Positions 33,120-43,106 of a stretch of DNA of 44,339 nt are shown here, piece after piece. A program made the translations under genes and the position numbers. The stretch covers positions 1 to 44,339 of the forward strand of contig JAUVXG010000018.1 in assembly GCA_030603685.1 (NCBI GenBank), given 5' to 3'. Numbering within the stretch: the first letter of the stretch is position 1; every line of letters starts with the position of its first letter. Source of the DNA: Pleomorphomonas sp. Its GTDB lineage: Bacteria > Pseudomonadota > Alphaproteobacteria > Rhizobiales > Pleomorphomonadaceae. The notes under the pieces were generated by a model that was not told where the DNA came from, did no database searches, and saw only the letters and a program-made list of their open reading frames with translations.

Positions 33120-34679
33120 ATGATTGATCGCCGTGATTTTCTTGCCCGGGCGCTGACGGCGGTGGGTGCCGTCGTGGTCGCGACCGGGGTTCCGGCTGCG
33201 GCGCGGGCGGCAACCCTGCAGCATCAGTTCGCCGTGACCGGACCGTTCACCCGATCGACCGTGGCCGAGATCGCCCGCGCGCTTTCCAAGAAGCCTTACG
33301 AAGCGCCCGATACCAGCCTGCCTCCAATCCTCGAGAACCTCACCTACGATCAGTATCGCGACATCCGCTTCCGTCCGGAAACGGCCATCTGGGCCGACAA
33401 GGGCCTGCCCTACCAGATGCAGCTGTTCCATCGCGGCTCCTACTTCAAGGAGCCGGTCGAGATAGCGCTCGTCGAGAACGGCCAGGCGACTCACGTTCCC
33501 TACGACCCGAACCTGTTCAACTACGGACCGTTGGTGCCCCAGCCGATTCCGGCCGAGGACATCGGTTTCTCGGGCTTCCGCCTGCACTCGCCGCTCAACA
33601 AGCCCGACGTGTTCGACGAGGTTCTGGTTTTCCAGGGCGCGAGCTATTTCCGGTCGCTGGGCAAGGACGAGGTCTACGGCCTGTCGGCGCGCGGCCTTGC
33701 CCTCAAGACAGCCGATCCCGAGGGGGAAGAGTTTCCCTTGTTCCGCGCCTTCTGGGTGGAAACGCCGACGGCTGGCTCGGATACCTGTGTCGTCAATGCA
33801 TTGCTCGACAGTCCTTCGGTTTCGGGCGCCTACCGGTTCACCATCCGGCCCGGTCTGCCGACCACCATCGACGTCGAGGCACAGCTGTTTCCGCGCGCCG
33901 ATCTCGACAAGGTCGGTCTGGCTCCGGGAACGTCGATGTTCTTCTTTTCGGCCAATGGCCGAACCGACATCGACGACTTCCGGCCGGAAGTGCACGATTC
34001 CGACGGGTTGCTGATGGTGACCGGCCGCGGCGACCGCTGGTGGCGTCCGCTCGCCAACCCGAAGGAGCTGCAGATTTCCGCCTTTCAGGATCGCAGCCCG
34101 CGCGGTTTCGGCCTCATTCAGCGCAATCGCAGCTTCGGATCCTATCAGGATCTCGAGGCCGCCTATCAGAAGCGGCCGTCGCTTTGGATCGAGCCGGTGG
34201 GTGACTGGGGCGCGGGCGCGGTGACACTTGTCGAGATCCCGACCAACTCGGAGATTCACGACAACATCGTCGCCTACTGGGCGCCGCAGGACAAAATCCC
34301 GGCCGGTACCGAGTTCTTCTTCGCCTATCGCCTGTTCTGGGGTGGCGACCCCGCGCTGGAAGCCGACGCGGCCTACGTCACCGCGACCCGGTCGGGCAGG
34401 GCGGGTATCGGCGGTCCGACGCCGGTCCGGCTGTTCGTCATCGACTACAGCTTCTTCGAAGGCGTCGATCCGACCAAGCTCGGCGTTGCCAAGGCATCGG
34501 TGCAGGCGTCCAAGGGAACGGTGAAGAACGTCGTCGTCGTCGCCAATCCCGAAACCGGGGGTATGCGGCTCAGCTTCGAGCTGGATCCGCAGAACGAGAC
34601 GTTGATCGAGCTGACCGCGACGCTTGCCTTCGATGCCGGGCAGACGGCCGAAACCTGGGCGTTCCGATGGACAGCATAG
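33120..34679 (+). CDS. opgG: periplasmic glucan biosynthesis protein OpgG/MdoG (Tat-exported)
   Basis: The 519-aa periplasmic protein takes part in making the branched beta-glucan backbone of osmoregulated periplasmic glucans. Starting at 33120 (GGGAA upstream) gives a twin-arginine signal: [13 protein letters not shown] followed by a hydrophobic stretch and AARA near residue 29. The E. coli paralogue OpgD also uses Tat. The mature domain has the MdoG signatures [65 protein letters not shown] and [15 protein letters not shown]. It overlaps opgH by 13 nt, so the pair is translationally coupled. Confidence 0.93.
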   Translation: MIDRRDFLARALTAVGAVVVATGVPAAARAATLQHQFAVTGPFTRSTVAEIARALSKKPYEAPDTSLPPILENLTYDQYRDIRFRPETAIWADKGLPYQMQLFHRGSYFKEPVEIALVENGQATHVPYDPNLFNYGPLVPQPIPAEDIGFSGFRLHSPLNKPDVFDEVLVFQGASYFRSLGKDEVYGLSARGLALKTADPEGEEFPLFRAFWVETPTAGSDTCVVNALLDSPSVSGAYRFTIRPGLPTTIDVEAQLFPRADLDKVGLAPGTSMFFFSANGRTDIDDFRPEVHDSDGLLMVTGRGDRWWRPLANPKELQISAFQDRSPRGFGLIQRNRSFGSYQDLEAAYQKRPSLWIEPVGDWGAGAVTLVEIPTNSEIHDNIVAYWAPQDKIPAGTEFFFAYRLFWGGDPALEADAAYVTATRSGRAGIGGPTPVRLFVIDYSFFEGVDPTKLGVAKASVQASKGTVKNVVVVANPETGGMRLSFELDPQNETLIELTATLAFDAGQTAETWAFRWTA

Positions 34680-36853
34680 TTCGCGATGTCGCCGTCAGCG
34701 GGCGATACGCATCGGGCATGCCGCCCGAACAGCCGGCGGACATGCCCGCTCAGGATCTTCGTCGCTTCAGCCGGAAAAACCGGCGCCGTCTTGTCAATCC
34801 GCAGAGCCGGTCGTCATTCCTGAAGCGCTTTGCGGTGATCGGCGGCACGGCGGCTTTGCTCGGCTATGCCTTCAACGAGATGTATGCGGTGCTTGCTCTC
34901 GGCGACCTCACGCCGATCGAGCGCGTCGTGCTGGTTCTCTTCACCGTGACCTTCGCCTGGATCGCCCTGTCGTCCGTGGCTGCGGTGTTCGGCTTCTTCA
35001 AGCTGGTCGGCCGGCGTTTTGCCCGGCCTGCGCCCTGGTCGGACGAGCCGTTGCGCAAGCGGACGGCGATGCTGATGCCGACCTACAACGAGGATCCCTC
35101 GCGCATCTTCGCAGCCATCGAGGCCATGGCCCGCGACGTCGAGGCGCTCGGTCAGAGCCACGCCTTCGACTGGTTCGTGCTGGCCGACACCACAGATCCC
35201 GAGGTGGTGCTGCAGGAAGAGGCGGCGCTCCTGGCCGCGCGCGATCGCATCGGCGGCTTTACCCGAGTCTACTACCGCCGCAGGCGCAACAACACCGCCA
35301 AGAAGGCCGGCAATGTTGCCGATTTTTGCAAGCGTTGGGCCAGTGCCTACGATCATCTGCTGGTGCTCGACGCCGACAGCCTGATGGAAGGGCGGACGAT
35401 CATCGAGCTGGCGCGCCGGATGGAGGCCGACCCCGATGCCGGCCTCATCCAGACCATTCCGGCGCTGGTCAACGGCACGACGGTGATGGCCCGACTGCAG
35501 CAGTTCGCCGGTCGGGTTTACGGACCGGTGGTCGGCACCGGCCTTTCCTGGTGGGTGCAGAAGGAAGGCAACTTCTGGGGCCACAATGCGATCATCCGCA
35601 CGGAGGCCTTCCTGACATCGGCCGGCCTGCCCGAGCTTTCCGGCAAGCCGCCGTTCGGTGGCCACATCATGAGCCACGATTTCGTCGAGGCGGCTCTGAT
35701 CCGCCGCGCCGGCTGGAACGTCATCATTGCCGACGACCTTTCAGGCTCCTACGAGGAAAGCCCGCCGTCGCTGGTCGATCTCGCCATCCGCGATCGCCGT
35801 TGGTGCCAGGGCAACCTGCAGCACCTGAAGGTGATCGGAGGGCGCGGTCTGCACTGGGTGTCGCGCTCGCACATCCTTACCGGCATCATGAGCTACCTCG
35901 CCTCGCCGCTCTGGTTGCTCCTGATCCTGTCAGGTCTCGCCCTGACCTTGCAGGCCCACTACATTCGGCCTGAATATTTCAAGGACGAGTTCCAGCTGTT
36001 CCCGTCCTGGCCGCGCATCGACGCCGAACGAGCCCTTGCCTTGTTCACACTGACGATGGGCGTTCTGTTCCTGCCGAAAGTTCTCGGGCTTCTTGCCTTC
36101 TTCTTCAACTCCAGGGACCGCAAGGCCGCAGGCGGTTTTCTTGGTCTCACGCTGTCTTTCGTCTTCGAGGTGATCGTGTCGGCGCTGGTCGCCCCGATCA
36201 TGATGCTGATCCAGACCGGGGCCGTCACCGAGATCGTGCTTCACCGCGACGCCGGCTGGAAACCGCAGCGACGCGACGATGGCGGTCTGCCCATCGGCGA
36301 TCTGATCATCCGCCATCGTTGGCACGTGCTGGCCGGTCTCGCCTTGGCCTGGGCCGCCATTGCCGACAGCTGGGTGCTGTTCGCCTGGTTGTCGCCGGCC
36401 ATTCTCGGCATGGTGTTCGCCGTGCCGATCTCCGGCCTTACCGGATCGACCGCCGTCGGTCGCTTCGTGAAGTGGTTGGGTCTGCTTCGGATCCCGGAAG
36501 AGCGTCTTCGCCCAGGCATTCAGGGGCGTATGGATGAGGCGCGCCCGGCCTACATCGAGGCGGTCGCCGCCACGCCAAGCCTCGTCGACATCATCGCCGA
36601 TTCCGATCTTCTCATGCAGCATCTTGCGCTGATCGACCGCATGGCGCCACGCCCGCCTGGGCGGGTTGACCCGGTGTCGGCTCTGGCGCTGGCCAAGGTC
36701 GGCGAAGCCGAGACCATCGAGGAAGGCGTTTCCTTCCTCGATGCCAAGGAGCGGGCTACATTGATCGCCACACCCCGCATCCTCGAAGCGCTGGCGCAGA
36801 AGCCGATCAACCGTAACGCCTTGGCAACGCAAGCGGCGGCGCGTTCCGCCTGA
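34667..36853 (+). CDS. opgH: glucans biosynthesis glucosyltransferase OpgH/MdoH
   Basis: The 728-aa inner-membrane GT2 glucosyltransferase polymerises UDP-glucose into beta-1,2-linked chains and passes them to the periplasm. Two membrane helices (about 50-125) precede the catalytic domain, which has [38 protein letters not shown] (DxD), [16 protein letters not shown] and the acceptor motif [14 protein letters not shown]. Several C-terminal helices follow (residues 400-600). The start overlaps the end of opgG by 13 nt, the usual opgGH arrangement. A short GGCGATG/CATCGCC hairpin lies just past the stop. Confidence 0.94.
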   Translation: MDSIVRDVAVSGRYASGMPPEQPADMPAQDLRRFSRKNRRRLVNPQSRSSFLKRFAVIGGTAALLGYAFNEMYAVLALGDLTPIERVVLVLFTVTFAWIALSSVAAVFGFFKLVGRRFARPAPWSDEPLRKRTAMLMPTYNEDPSRIFAAIEAMARDVEALGQSHAFDWFVLADTTDPEVVLQEEAALLAARDRIGGFTRVYYRRRRNNTAKKAGNVADFCKRWASAYDHLLVLDADSLMEGRTIIELARRMEADPDAGLIQTIPALVNGTTVMARLQQFAGRVYGPVVGTGLSWWVQKEGNFWGHNAIIRTEAFLTSAGLPELSGKPPFGGHIMSHDFVEAALIRRAGWNVIIADDLSGSYEESPPSLVDLAIRDRRWCQGNLQHLKVIGGRGLHWVSRSHILTGIMSYLASPLWLLLILSGLALTLQAHYIRPEYFKDEFQLFPSWPRIDAERALALFTLTMGVLFLPKVLGLLAFFFNSRDRKAAGGFLGLTLSFVFEVIVSALVAPIMMLIQTGAVTEIVLHRDAGWKPQRRDDGGLPIGDLIIRHRWHVLAGLALAWAAIADSWVLFAWLSPAILGMVFAVPISGLTGSTAVGRFVKWLGLLRIPEERLRPGIQGRMDEARPAYIEAVAATPSLVDIIADSDLLMQHLALIDRMAPRPPGRVDPVSALALAKVGEAETIEEGVSFLDAKERATLIATPRILEALAQKPINRNALATQAAARSA

Positions 36854-37134
36854 GCGAGGCGATGACCGTCAGTCGCCATCGCCATGCATGCTGGATGAAG
36901 CCGGCATGCGCGTTCTGCATAGCCTATTCCTCTTTCGACTGGAGGATGCCGCGTCCATGTGCCGTAAGTAACGATGAAACCTTGCTAATCTAAATCGGTT
37001 TGATCATCGTTTTGCCGATCGGCGTTTTCTCCCTTCGCCCAAAGGACAAGACCAAAAAGCGTCGGCGGGATATGACATTAGCCGCCAAGCCTGCTAGGGA
37101 AACGACCAACGTAGTTTTCCTTATGGAGCTTGCC

Positions 37135-40100
37135 GTGCCAATCACCAAGGTGCTTGTCGCCAACCGATCCGAAATCGCCATCCGTGTTTTCCGCGCCGCC
37201 AATGAGCTCGGTCTGAAGACGGTTGCCGTCTTCGCCGAGGAGGACCGGCTGGCGCTTCACCGTTTCAAGGCCGATGAGGCCTACCAGATCGGCGCGGGGT
37301 TGGGGCCGATCGAGGCCTATCTCAGCATTCCCGAAATCCTCAGGGTCGCCAAGGAATCGAAGGCCGACGCCATTCACCCGGGCTATGGCCTCCTGTCGGA
37401 AAGCCCCGAGTTTGCCGAGGCCTGTCGCGACGCCGGCATCACCTTCATCGGGCCGTCGCCGGAGACCATGCGCCAGCTCGGCAACAAGGTGGCGGCACGC
37501 AACCTCGCCATCGAGGCAGGCGTGCCGGTGATGCCGGCCACCGACCCGCTGCCCGACGACATGGACATTGTGAAGGCCGAAGCCAAGCGCATCGGTTACC
37601 CGGTGATGCTGAAGGCGTCATGGGGTGGTGGCGGTCGTGGCATGCGCGTCATTCGCGACGAGGCGACGCTGCTGCGCGAGGTGGTGACCGCCAAGCGCGA
37701 GGCCAAGGCGGCCTTCGGAAAGGACGAGGTCTACCTCGAAAAGCTGGTGGAGCGGGCCCGTCACGTCGAAGTGCAGATCCTTGGCGACACCCATGGCAAC
37801 ATCGTCCACCTGTTCGAACGCGACTGTTCGGTGCAGCGGCGCCACCAGAAGGTGGTGGAGCGGGCCCCCGCCCCCTACCTGACCGACGCGCAACGCGAGG
37901 AAATCACCGGCTATGGCGTCACCATCGCCAAGGCAGCCGGCTACTATGGTGCCGGTACCGTCGAGTTCCTGATGGATGCCGACAGCGGCGCCTTCTACTT
38001 CATCGAGGTCAACCCGCGCATTCAGGTCGAGCACACCGTTACCGAAGAGGTGACCGGCATCGACGTGGTGCGGGCCCAGATCCGCATCCTCGAAGGCTTC
38101 AAGATCGGCACGCCTGAGTCCGGCGTGCCTCCTCAGGAAGAGATCCGCCTTAACGGCCACGCGCTGCAGTGCCGCGTCACCACCGAGGATCCGGAGCAGA
38201 ACTTCATTCCCGACTACGGTCGCATCACCGCCTACCGTGGGGCCACCGGCTTCGGCATTCGTCTCGACGGCGGCACCGCCTACGCGGGCGCGGTGATCAC
38301 CCGCTTCTACGATCCCCTGCTGGAAAAGGTGACCGCCTGGGCGCCGACCCCGATCGAGGCGATCAACCGCATGATGCGGGCGCTGCGCGAGTTCCGCATT
38401 CGCGGCGTCGCCACCAACCTGACCTTCCTCGAGAGCATCATCTCGCATCCGAAGTTCCAGCAGAACCGCTACACCACCCGGTTCATCGACGAGACGCCGG
38501 AACTGTTCCAGCTAGTGAAGCGCAAGGATCGGGCGACCAAGCTTCTGACCTACATTGCCGACGTCACGGTCAACGGCCATCCCGAGACCCGCAAGCGCCC
38601 AAAACCGGGCGAGGGGCCGAAGCCGGTTGTGCCGAACTTCTCCGGGGGAATCACCCCGGGCACCCGCGATCTTCTGGCTTCGCGAGGGCCCGAGGCGCTC
38701 GCCAAGTGGATCCGCGAGCAGAACAACGTGCTGGTCAGCGACACCACCATGCGCGACGGGCACCAGTCGCTGCTGGCGACGCGCATGCGCACCCACGACA
38801 TGGCCAACATCGCCGAGGCCTATGCCCGTGGTCTGCCGGGCCTGTTCAGCCTGGAGTGCTGGGGTGGCGCCACCTTCGACGTCGCCATGCGCTTCCTGAC
38901 CGAGGACCCGTGGGAACGTCTCGCCAAGATCCGCGACAAGGCGCCCAACATCCTGATGCAGATGCTGCTGCGCGGCTCGAACGGCGTCGGCTACAAGAAC
39001 TACGCCGACAATGTCGTTCGCCATTTCGTGCAGCAGGCCGCCGCCGGTGGTGTCGACGTGTTCCGCGTGTTCGACTGCCTCAACTGGATCGACAACATGC
39101 GCGTCTCCATGGACGCCGTGCTCGACCAGGGCAAGGTGCTTGAGGCGGCCATCTGCTACACCGGCGACATCCTCGATCCGGACCGCGCCAAGTACGATCT
39201 CAAGTACTACGTCGGCATGACGCGCGAGCTTGAGCATGCCGGCGCCCACATCATCGCCATCAAGGACATGGCCGGTTTGCTGAAGCCGGCGGCGGCGCGC
39301 GTGCTGTTCCGGGCAATGCGTGAAGCCACCGATCTGCCCATCCACTTCCACACCCACGACACGTCCGGCATCGCCGCCGCGTCTGTCCTGGTGGCGGTGG
39401 AGGAGGGCGTCGACATCATCGACGCCGCCATGGACGCCTTCTCCGGCAACACGTCGCAGCCCTGCCTCGGTTCGATTGTCGCGGCGCTCGAAGGTGGCCC
39501 GCGGCCGACCGGTCTCGACCAGCAGGCCATCCGCCGCATCTCCTTCTACTGGGAAGCGGTGCGCCACAAGTACGCCGCCTTCGAGAACGACCTCAAGGGA
39601 CCGGCGTCGGAAGTCTATCTTCACGAGATGCCCGGCGGCCAGTTCACCAACCTCAAGGAACAGGCCCGCGCGCTCGGTCTCGAAACGCGCTGGCACGAGG
39701 TCGCCAAGATGTATGCCGACGTCAACCGCATGTTCGGCGACATCGTCAAGGTGACGCCATCATCCAAGGTGGTGGGCGACATGGCGCTCCTGATGGTCTC
39801 CTCGGCGCTCACCCCGGCGGATGTGCTGGATCCGGAAAAGGACGTCGCCTTCCCCGATTCGGTCGTCGAGATGTTCCACGGCGATCTTGGACAGCCGCCC
39901 GGAGGCTGGCCCAAGGACCTTCAGGCCAAGATCCTGAAGGGCGCCGAGCCGATCACCGTGCCGCCCGGCTCGCTGATCCCGCCGGTCGATCTGGAAGCGA
40001 CGCGCGCCGAGCTGGCCGAAAAGCTGTCCTGGGCGCCGACCGATCAGGATCTTGCCAGCTACCTCATGTACCCCAAGGTGTTCCTCGACTTTGCCAAGTC

Positions 40101-40575
40101 ACAGGAAACCTACGGGCCGACCTCGGTACTGCCGACCCCGGTCTACTTCTATGGCATGCAGGCCGGTGACGAGCTCAACATCGAGCTCGAACGCGGCAAG
40201 TCGCTGGTGCTGATCTGCCAGGCGATCGGCGAGCCGGACAACGAGGGCATGGTCAGGGTGTTCTTCGAGCTCAACGGTCAGCCGCGCATGGTGCGGGTGC
40301 CCGATCGCTCAAGCGCCGCTTCGGTGCAGGCACAGCGCCGGAAGGCCGATGCCGGCGATCCCGGTCATGTGGCGGCGCCGATGCCGGGCGTCGTGTCGAC
40401 GCTGGCTGTGAAGCCAGGCCAGGTCGTGAAGGCGGGCGACGTTCTGCTGTCGATCGAAGCGATGAAGATGGAGACGTCGATCCACGCCGAGCGCGACGGC
40501 ACCGTCACCGAGGTTCTGGTCGCCGCCGGTGCCCAGATCGATGCCAAGGATCTGTTGGTCGTGCTCGGCGAGTAA
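37135..40575 (+). CDS. pyc: pyruvate carboxylase
   Basis: The 1146-aa cytoplasmic biotin enzyme makes oxaloacetate from pyruvate, refilling the TCA cycle. Domain order is complete. Biotin carboxylase occupies residues 1-460 (ITKVLVANRSEIAIRVFRAA, KASWGGGGRGMRVI, EVNPRIQVEHTVTE). The carboxyltransferase barrel spans about 520-800 (DTTMRDGHQSLLATRMRT, FRVFDCLNW, HFHTHDTSG). Next is the allosteric/tetramerisation region, then the C-terminal biotinyl domain with IEAMKMETS, biotin on K1111. The GTG at 37135 (GGAG five bases upstream) reproduces the rhizobial N-terminus; an ATG four codons earlier is possible. A bidirectional terminator follows. Confidence 0.97.
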   Translation: MPITKVLVANRSEIAIRVFRAANELGLKTVAVFAEEDRLALHRFKADEAYQIGAGLGPIEAYLSIPEILRVAKESKADAIHPGYGLLSESPEFAEACRDAGITFIGPSPETMRQLGNKVAARNLAIEAGVPVMPATDPLPDDMDIVKAEAKRIGYPVMLKASWGGGGRGMRVIRDEATLLREVVTAKREAKAAFGKDEVYLEKLVERARHVEVQILGDTHGNIVHLFERDCSVQRRHQKVVERAPAPYLTDAQREEITGYGVTIAKAAGYYGAGTVEFLMDADSGAFYFIEVNPRIQVEHTVTEEVTGIDVVRAQIRILEGFKIGTPESGVPPQEEIRLNGHALQCRVTTEDPEQNFIPDYGRITAYRGATGFGIRLDGGTAYAGAVITRFYDPLLEKVTAWAPTPIEAINRMMRALREFRIRGVATNLTFLESIISHPKFQQNRYTTRFIDETPELFQLVKRKDRATKLLTYIADVTVNGHPETRKRPKPGEGPKPVVPNFSGGITPGTRDLLASRGPEALAKWIREQNNVLVSDTTMRDGHQSLLATRMRTHDMANIAEAYARGLPGLFSLECWGGATFDVAMRFLTEDPWERLAKIRDKAPNILMQMLLRGSNGVGYKNYADNVVRHFVQQAAAGGVDVFRVFDCLNWIDNMRVSMDAVLDQGKVLEAAICYTGDILDPDRAKYDLKYYVGMTRELEHAGAHIIAIKDMAGLLKPAAARVLFRAMREATDLPIHFHTHDTSGIAAASVLVAVEEGVDIIDAAMDAFSGNTSQPCLGSIVAALEGGPRPTGLDQQAIRRISFYWEAVRHKYAAFENDLKGPASEVYLHEMPGGQFTNLKEQARALGLETRWHEVAKMYADVNRMFGDIVKVTPSSKVVGDMALLMVSSALTPADVLDPEKDVAFPDSVVEMFHGDLGQPPGGWPKDLQAKILKGAEPITVPPGSLIPPVDLEATRAELAEKLSWAPTDQDLASYLMYPKVFLDFAKSQETYGPTSVLPTPVYFYGMQAGDELNIELERGKSLVLICQAIGEPDNEGMVRVFFELNGQPRMVRVPDRSSAASVQAQRRKADAGDPGHVAAPMPGVVSTLAVKPGQVVKAGDVLLSIEAMKMETSIHAERDGTVTEVLVAAGAQIDAKDLLVVLGE

Positions 40576-40599
40576 GGGCGAGGCCTTTGCGTCAGAAAC

Positions 40600-40627
40600 G
40601 AAATGGTCGGCGAAAGCCGGCCATTTC
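40600..40627. terminator. bidirectional terminator between pyc and the IMPase-family gene
   Basis: GAAATGGTCGGC (40600-40611) pairs with GCCGGCCATTTC (40616-40627) across a GAAA tetraloop, 12 pairs with one wobble. It lies 25 nt past the pyc stop and 21 nt past the convergent gene's stop. T-runs on both sides are short (CGTTTCT and CGCATTT). Confidence 0.75.
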
Positions 40628-40647
40628 GCATTTCCGGCGAGCGGCGC

Positions 40648-41475
40648 CTAACCGCGAAGCGCGGTCGCAAGCTCGGTCCAGCTTGCCTTGTCGGGCGCCA
40701 TCAGAAGCCCGCCGGCCCTGAGGTCGGGGCGGTAGGGAGAGCCGTCGAGCAACGCGGAGTATCCGCCCGCCTCCCGGTGGATCAGCCAGCCGGCGGCGTG
40801 ATCCCATGGCGACAGCTTGTGGTAGTAGCAGAAATGAATGCGACCATCGACGAGCAGGCGCATCTCCTGGCCACCGCAGCGGTAGTTCATGATGCCCCAG
40901 GTGCGCCCGAAGCCGTCCAGCAGCCGCTCGCGCTCCTCGGGGGAGGCATAGTACCATCCGGCGCAGCCCTGCATCTCGGAGAGCGGCGCCGCCGGCGCCA
41001 CATGGAGCGGCCGGTCAGGCCGGCCCTTGCCGGTCAGGAAAGCGCCGCCATCGGCGGTCGCGCAGGCCGCGTCGCCCCGCACCGGGTCGTAAATGATACC
41101 GCCCTTCACCTCTCCGTGCTCGATGATGGAGATGATTACCGCGAAGGCGGGAACACCGTTGGCGTAGTTGAAGGTTCCGTCGATGGGATCGACGACGACT
41201 GCGCGCGGTGCGTCCATCAGCCGGTCGATCAGCGTGGGCTCGCGTTCCATGACCTCTTCGCCGACGAACAGGAAATCACTGCCCCAGGCGGCGCGCACGC
41301 GCTTCTCGATCAACGCCTCGGAGGCGATGTCGGCGACGGTGACGAAATCGGAGGCATGGGCCTTGGTCTTGATGTCGGTGGCGGTAAGGTTGGCGAAATG
41401 CGGCATGATCTCGATCTCCGCCGCCGCCTGGGCGGTAGCGACGAGGAAATCGATGTCCTGACGGGTGACGGTCAT
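40648..41475 (-). CDS. inositol monophosphatase-family protein
   Basis: The 275-aa cytoplasmic Mg2+-dependent phosphatase belongs to the IMPase/FIG superfamily. The metal-binding signatures are FVGEEVMERE, VVVDPIDGTFNYANGVPAFA (the DPIDGT loop) and LSPWDHAAGWLIHREAGG (the WD motif). N-terminal DFVTVADIASEALI is also conserved. Substrates in this family include inositol phosphates, fructose bisphosphate, histidinol phosphate and PAP; sequence alone does not decide. The ATG at 41475 has GGAG seven bases upstream. It is convergent with pyc and divergent from the BrkB gene. Confidence 0.92.
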   Translation of the reverse strand: MTVTRQDIDFLVATAQAAAEIEIMPHFANLTATDIKTKAHASDFVTVADIASEALIEKRVRAAWGSDFLFVGEEVMEREPTLIDRLMDAPRAVVVDPIDGTFNYANGVPAFAVIISIIEHGEVKGGIIYDPVRGDAACATADGGAFLTGKGRPDRPLHVAPAAPLSEMQGCAGWYYASPEERERLLDGFGRTWGIMNYRCGGQEMRLLVDGRIHFCYYHKLSPWDHAAGWLIHREAGGYSALLDGSPYRPDLRAGGLLMAPDKASWTELATALRG

Positions 41476-41605
41476 TGCGAACTCCGGATTATGCGCAGCA
41501 TGGAATGCACCCAAAGGACGACGGGAGCAAGACGGCAGGCGTCGGTCAACCCTTGCATTTCGCCTCGCTTAGCCCACCTTTTCCAAGGAATTAGGGAGAA
41601 ACGCC

Positions 41606-42487
41606 GTGCGGGTTTTCGGACGCCTCATCGGCCCGTTCTGGCGGGCCGCCCTGACATTCAGCGCTGCTGATGGCTGGGCGATCGCCTCGCACGTGGCGCT
41701 GTCCTCGCTGATGGCTCTCTTTCCCTTCCTGATCTTTCTTACCGCCATCGCCGCCTTCTTCGACCTCAGCTCGCTCTCGGCAACGGTGGTGGCGCTGATC
41801 TTCGAGAGCGTGCCGGCCAGTATCGCCGCGCCGATCGCCGACGAGGTGAAGGACGTGCTGCTGGTGCCGCGTCGCGACGTGCTGACCATCGGCGTGGCGC
41901 TGGCGCTGTGGTTCGCTTCGTCCGGCGTCGAGGCGATGCGTGTCGGTCTCAACCGCGCCTACGGCACGGTTGAAAACCGCAACTTTCTGTGGCTACGGCT
42001 CGAGAGCATCGGCTTCGTGCTGCTGGGCACGCTCACCTTCCTGACCATCGCCTTCCTGGTGGTGTTGGCGCCGGTGGCCTGGACGGCGCTCGTCCATATT
42101 GTCCCGGCGATCGAGGACTTCGCCTGGCCCCTGACGTTCTTGCGTTTTGGCCTCACCCTGCTGATCGCGGGCAGTGGCCTCATTGCGTCGCATCTTTGGT
42201 TGCCGGCCGGTCGCCGAAGCGTCGCGGAGATCTTGCCCGGCGTTGGTCTGACGCTGGCGGCCTGGATTGCCGGTGCTTACGGCTTTTCGCTCTATCTGGC
42301 AGATTTCGCCAATTATGCCTCGACCTACGCGGGCCTCGCGGGGGTCATGACCGCCATCGTCTTTCTTTACCTCATGGCCCTGATCCTGCTCTACGGCGCG
42401 ACGCTCAACGCGGCGATCGTCGAGCGGCGTCGGCGTGCCGCCGAGATCGGTTCGTCGGAGGAACCATTGACATCCCACGAGCCATGA
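41606..42487 (+). CDS. YihY/BrkB-family inner-membrane protein
   Basis: The 293-aa integral membrane protein has about six hydrophobic helices and the YihY/BrkB (UPF0761) pattern: FSAADGWAIASHVALSSLMALFPFLIFL, split by the first helix, and GVEAMRVGLNRAYGTVENRNF. It continues with YASTYAGLAGVMTAIVFLYLMALILLYGATLNA, over the last two helices. The role of the family is not established; RNase BN was an early misassignment and transport is suspected. The GTG start at 41606 has GGGAG seven bases upstream and gives the typical cytoplasmic N-terminus before helix 1. Confidence 0.92.
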   Translation: MRVFGRLIGPFWRAALTFSAADGWAIASHVALSSLMALFPFLIFLTAIAAFFDLSSLSATVVALIFESVPASIAAPIADEVKDVLLVPRRDVLTIGVALALWFASSGVEAMRVGLNRAYGTVENRNFLWLRLESIGFVLLGTLTFLTIAFLVVLAPVAWTALVHIVPAIEDFAWPLTFLRFGLTLLIAGSGLIASHLWLPAGRRSVAEILPGVGLTLAAWIAGAYGFSLYLADFANYASTYAGLAGVMTAIVFLYLMALILLYGATLNAAIVERRRRAAEIGSSEEPLTSHEP

Positions 42488-42598
42488 TGGAAGCCGTAGG
42501 CTGCGGTGATGCCGCCGAGCCGTCCCGGCCTGCGGCCACCGATGCCAATCCTCGACTTACCCGTCCGGTCGTCCCGTCCGGACAAAAGGGAGACAGCC

Positions 42599-42910
42599 AT
42601 GTACACGCTCGAAATCGCCGGCATCGCGATCGCCACCACCGACGCCGACGAGGCGGAAGCGCGCGAGATCTTCGAAAGCGAGGATTTCCTCGACGACATT
42701 CGCGGCTTCACGAGCGCCGGCAGCCCGGTCTGGGACGGCGTTTCCGCCTTCGTCATCCGTCAGGCCACCGAAGATGAGGTCGAGGCCTTCAGCGAGATCG
42801 ATGACATCGAAGATGAAATCGACGGCGAAGAGGGGGACGAGTTCGACGGGGAGGGCGCCAACATCATGTTCCTCGTCGATATCGATCAGTTCGACGACGA
42901 GGAGGAATGA
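42599..42910 (+). CDS. highly acidic 103-aa protein of unknown function
   Basis: The product has no signal peptide and no cysteine. Residues 1-60 look folded (YTLEIAGIAIATTDADEAEA, SPVWDGVSAFVIRQATEDEV). The rest is extremely acidic (IDDIEDEIDGEEGDEFDGEG, then FLVDIDQFDDEEE), giving a very low predicted pI. GGGAG lies about seven bases before the ATG, codon usage is like its neighbours, and a terminator follows, so the gene is real. I recognise no family. Acidic tails of this sort are seen in Ca2+- or metal-binding, chaperone and nucleic-acid-mimic proteins, but nothing here picks one. Confidence 0.75.
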   Translation: MYTLEIAGIAIATTDADEAEAREIFESEDFLDDIRGFTSAGSPVWDGVSAFVIRQATEDEVEAFSEIDDIEDEIDGEEGDEFDGEGANIMFLVDIDQFDDEEE

Positions 42911-43005
42911 CGTCGGCTTCCGTGAAGGCGGTCGGTACCGAGTCCGCAACAGCGCGAATTGGATTCGTCGCGTGGACCGGGTTGACTGCAGACATTGATC
43001 ATTCG

Positions 43006-43029
43006 GACGGCGGCTTGGCCGCCGTCTTT
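43006..43029 (+). terminator. terminator between the acidic-protein gene and gdh
   Basis: GACGGCGGC (43006-43014) pairs perfectly with GCCGCCGTC (43018-43026) around TTG and is followed by TTT. It is 95 nt past the acidic-protein stop and 77 nt before the glutamate dehydrogenase start, so it most likely ends the first transcript. Confidence 0.7.
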
Positions 43030-43106
43030 CCGGTTGCGTCTTCCCCCGATCGGCCGGAGCGGCGCGATAGCCGTCGCCAGCCCGTCAGGGGCGGCGGGAG
43101 TTGTCG

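Noticed and set aside
36861..36995. About 44-codon frame between opgH and pyc, rich in Cys and His
   Set aside because: No ribosome-binding site or family resemblance; GCATGC repeats inflate Cys/His.
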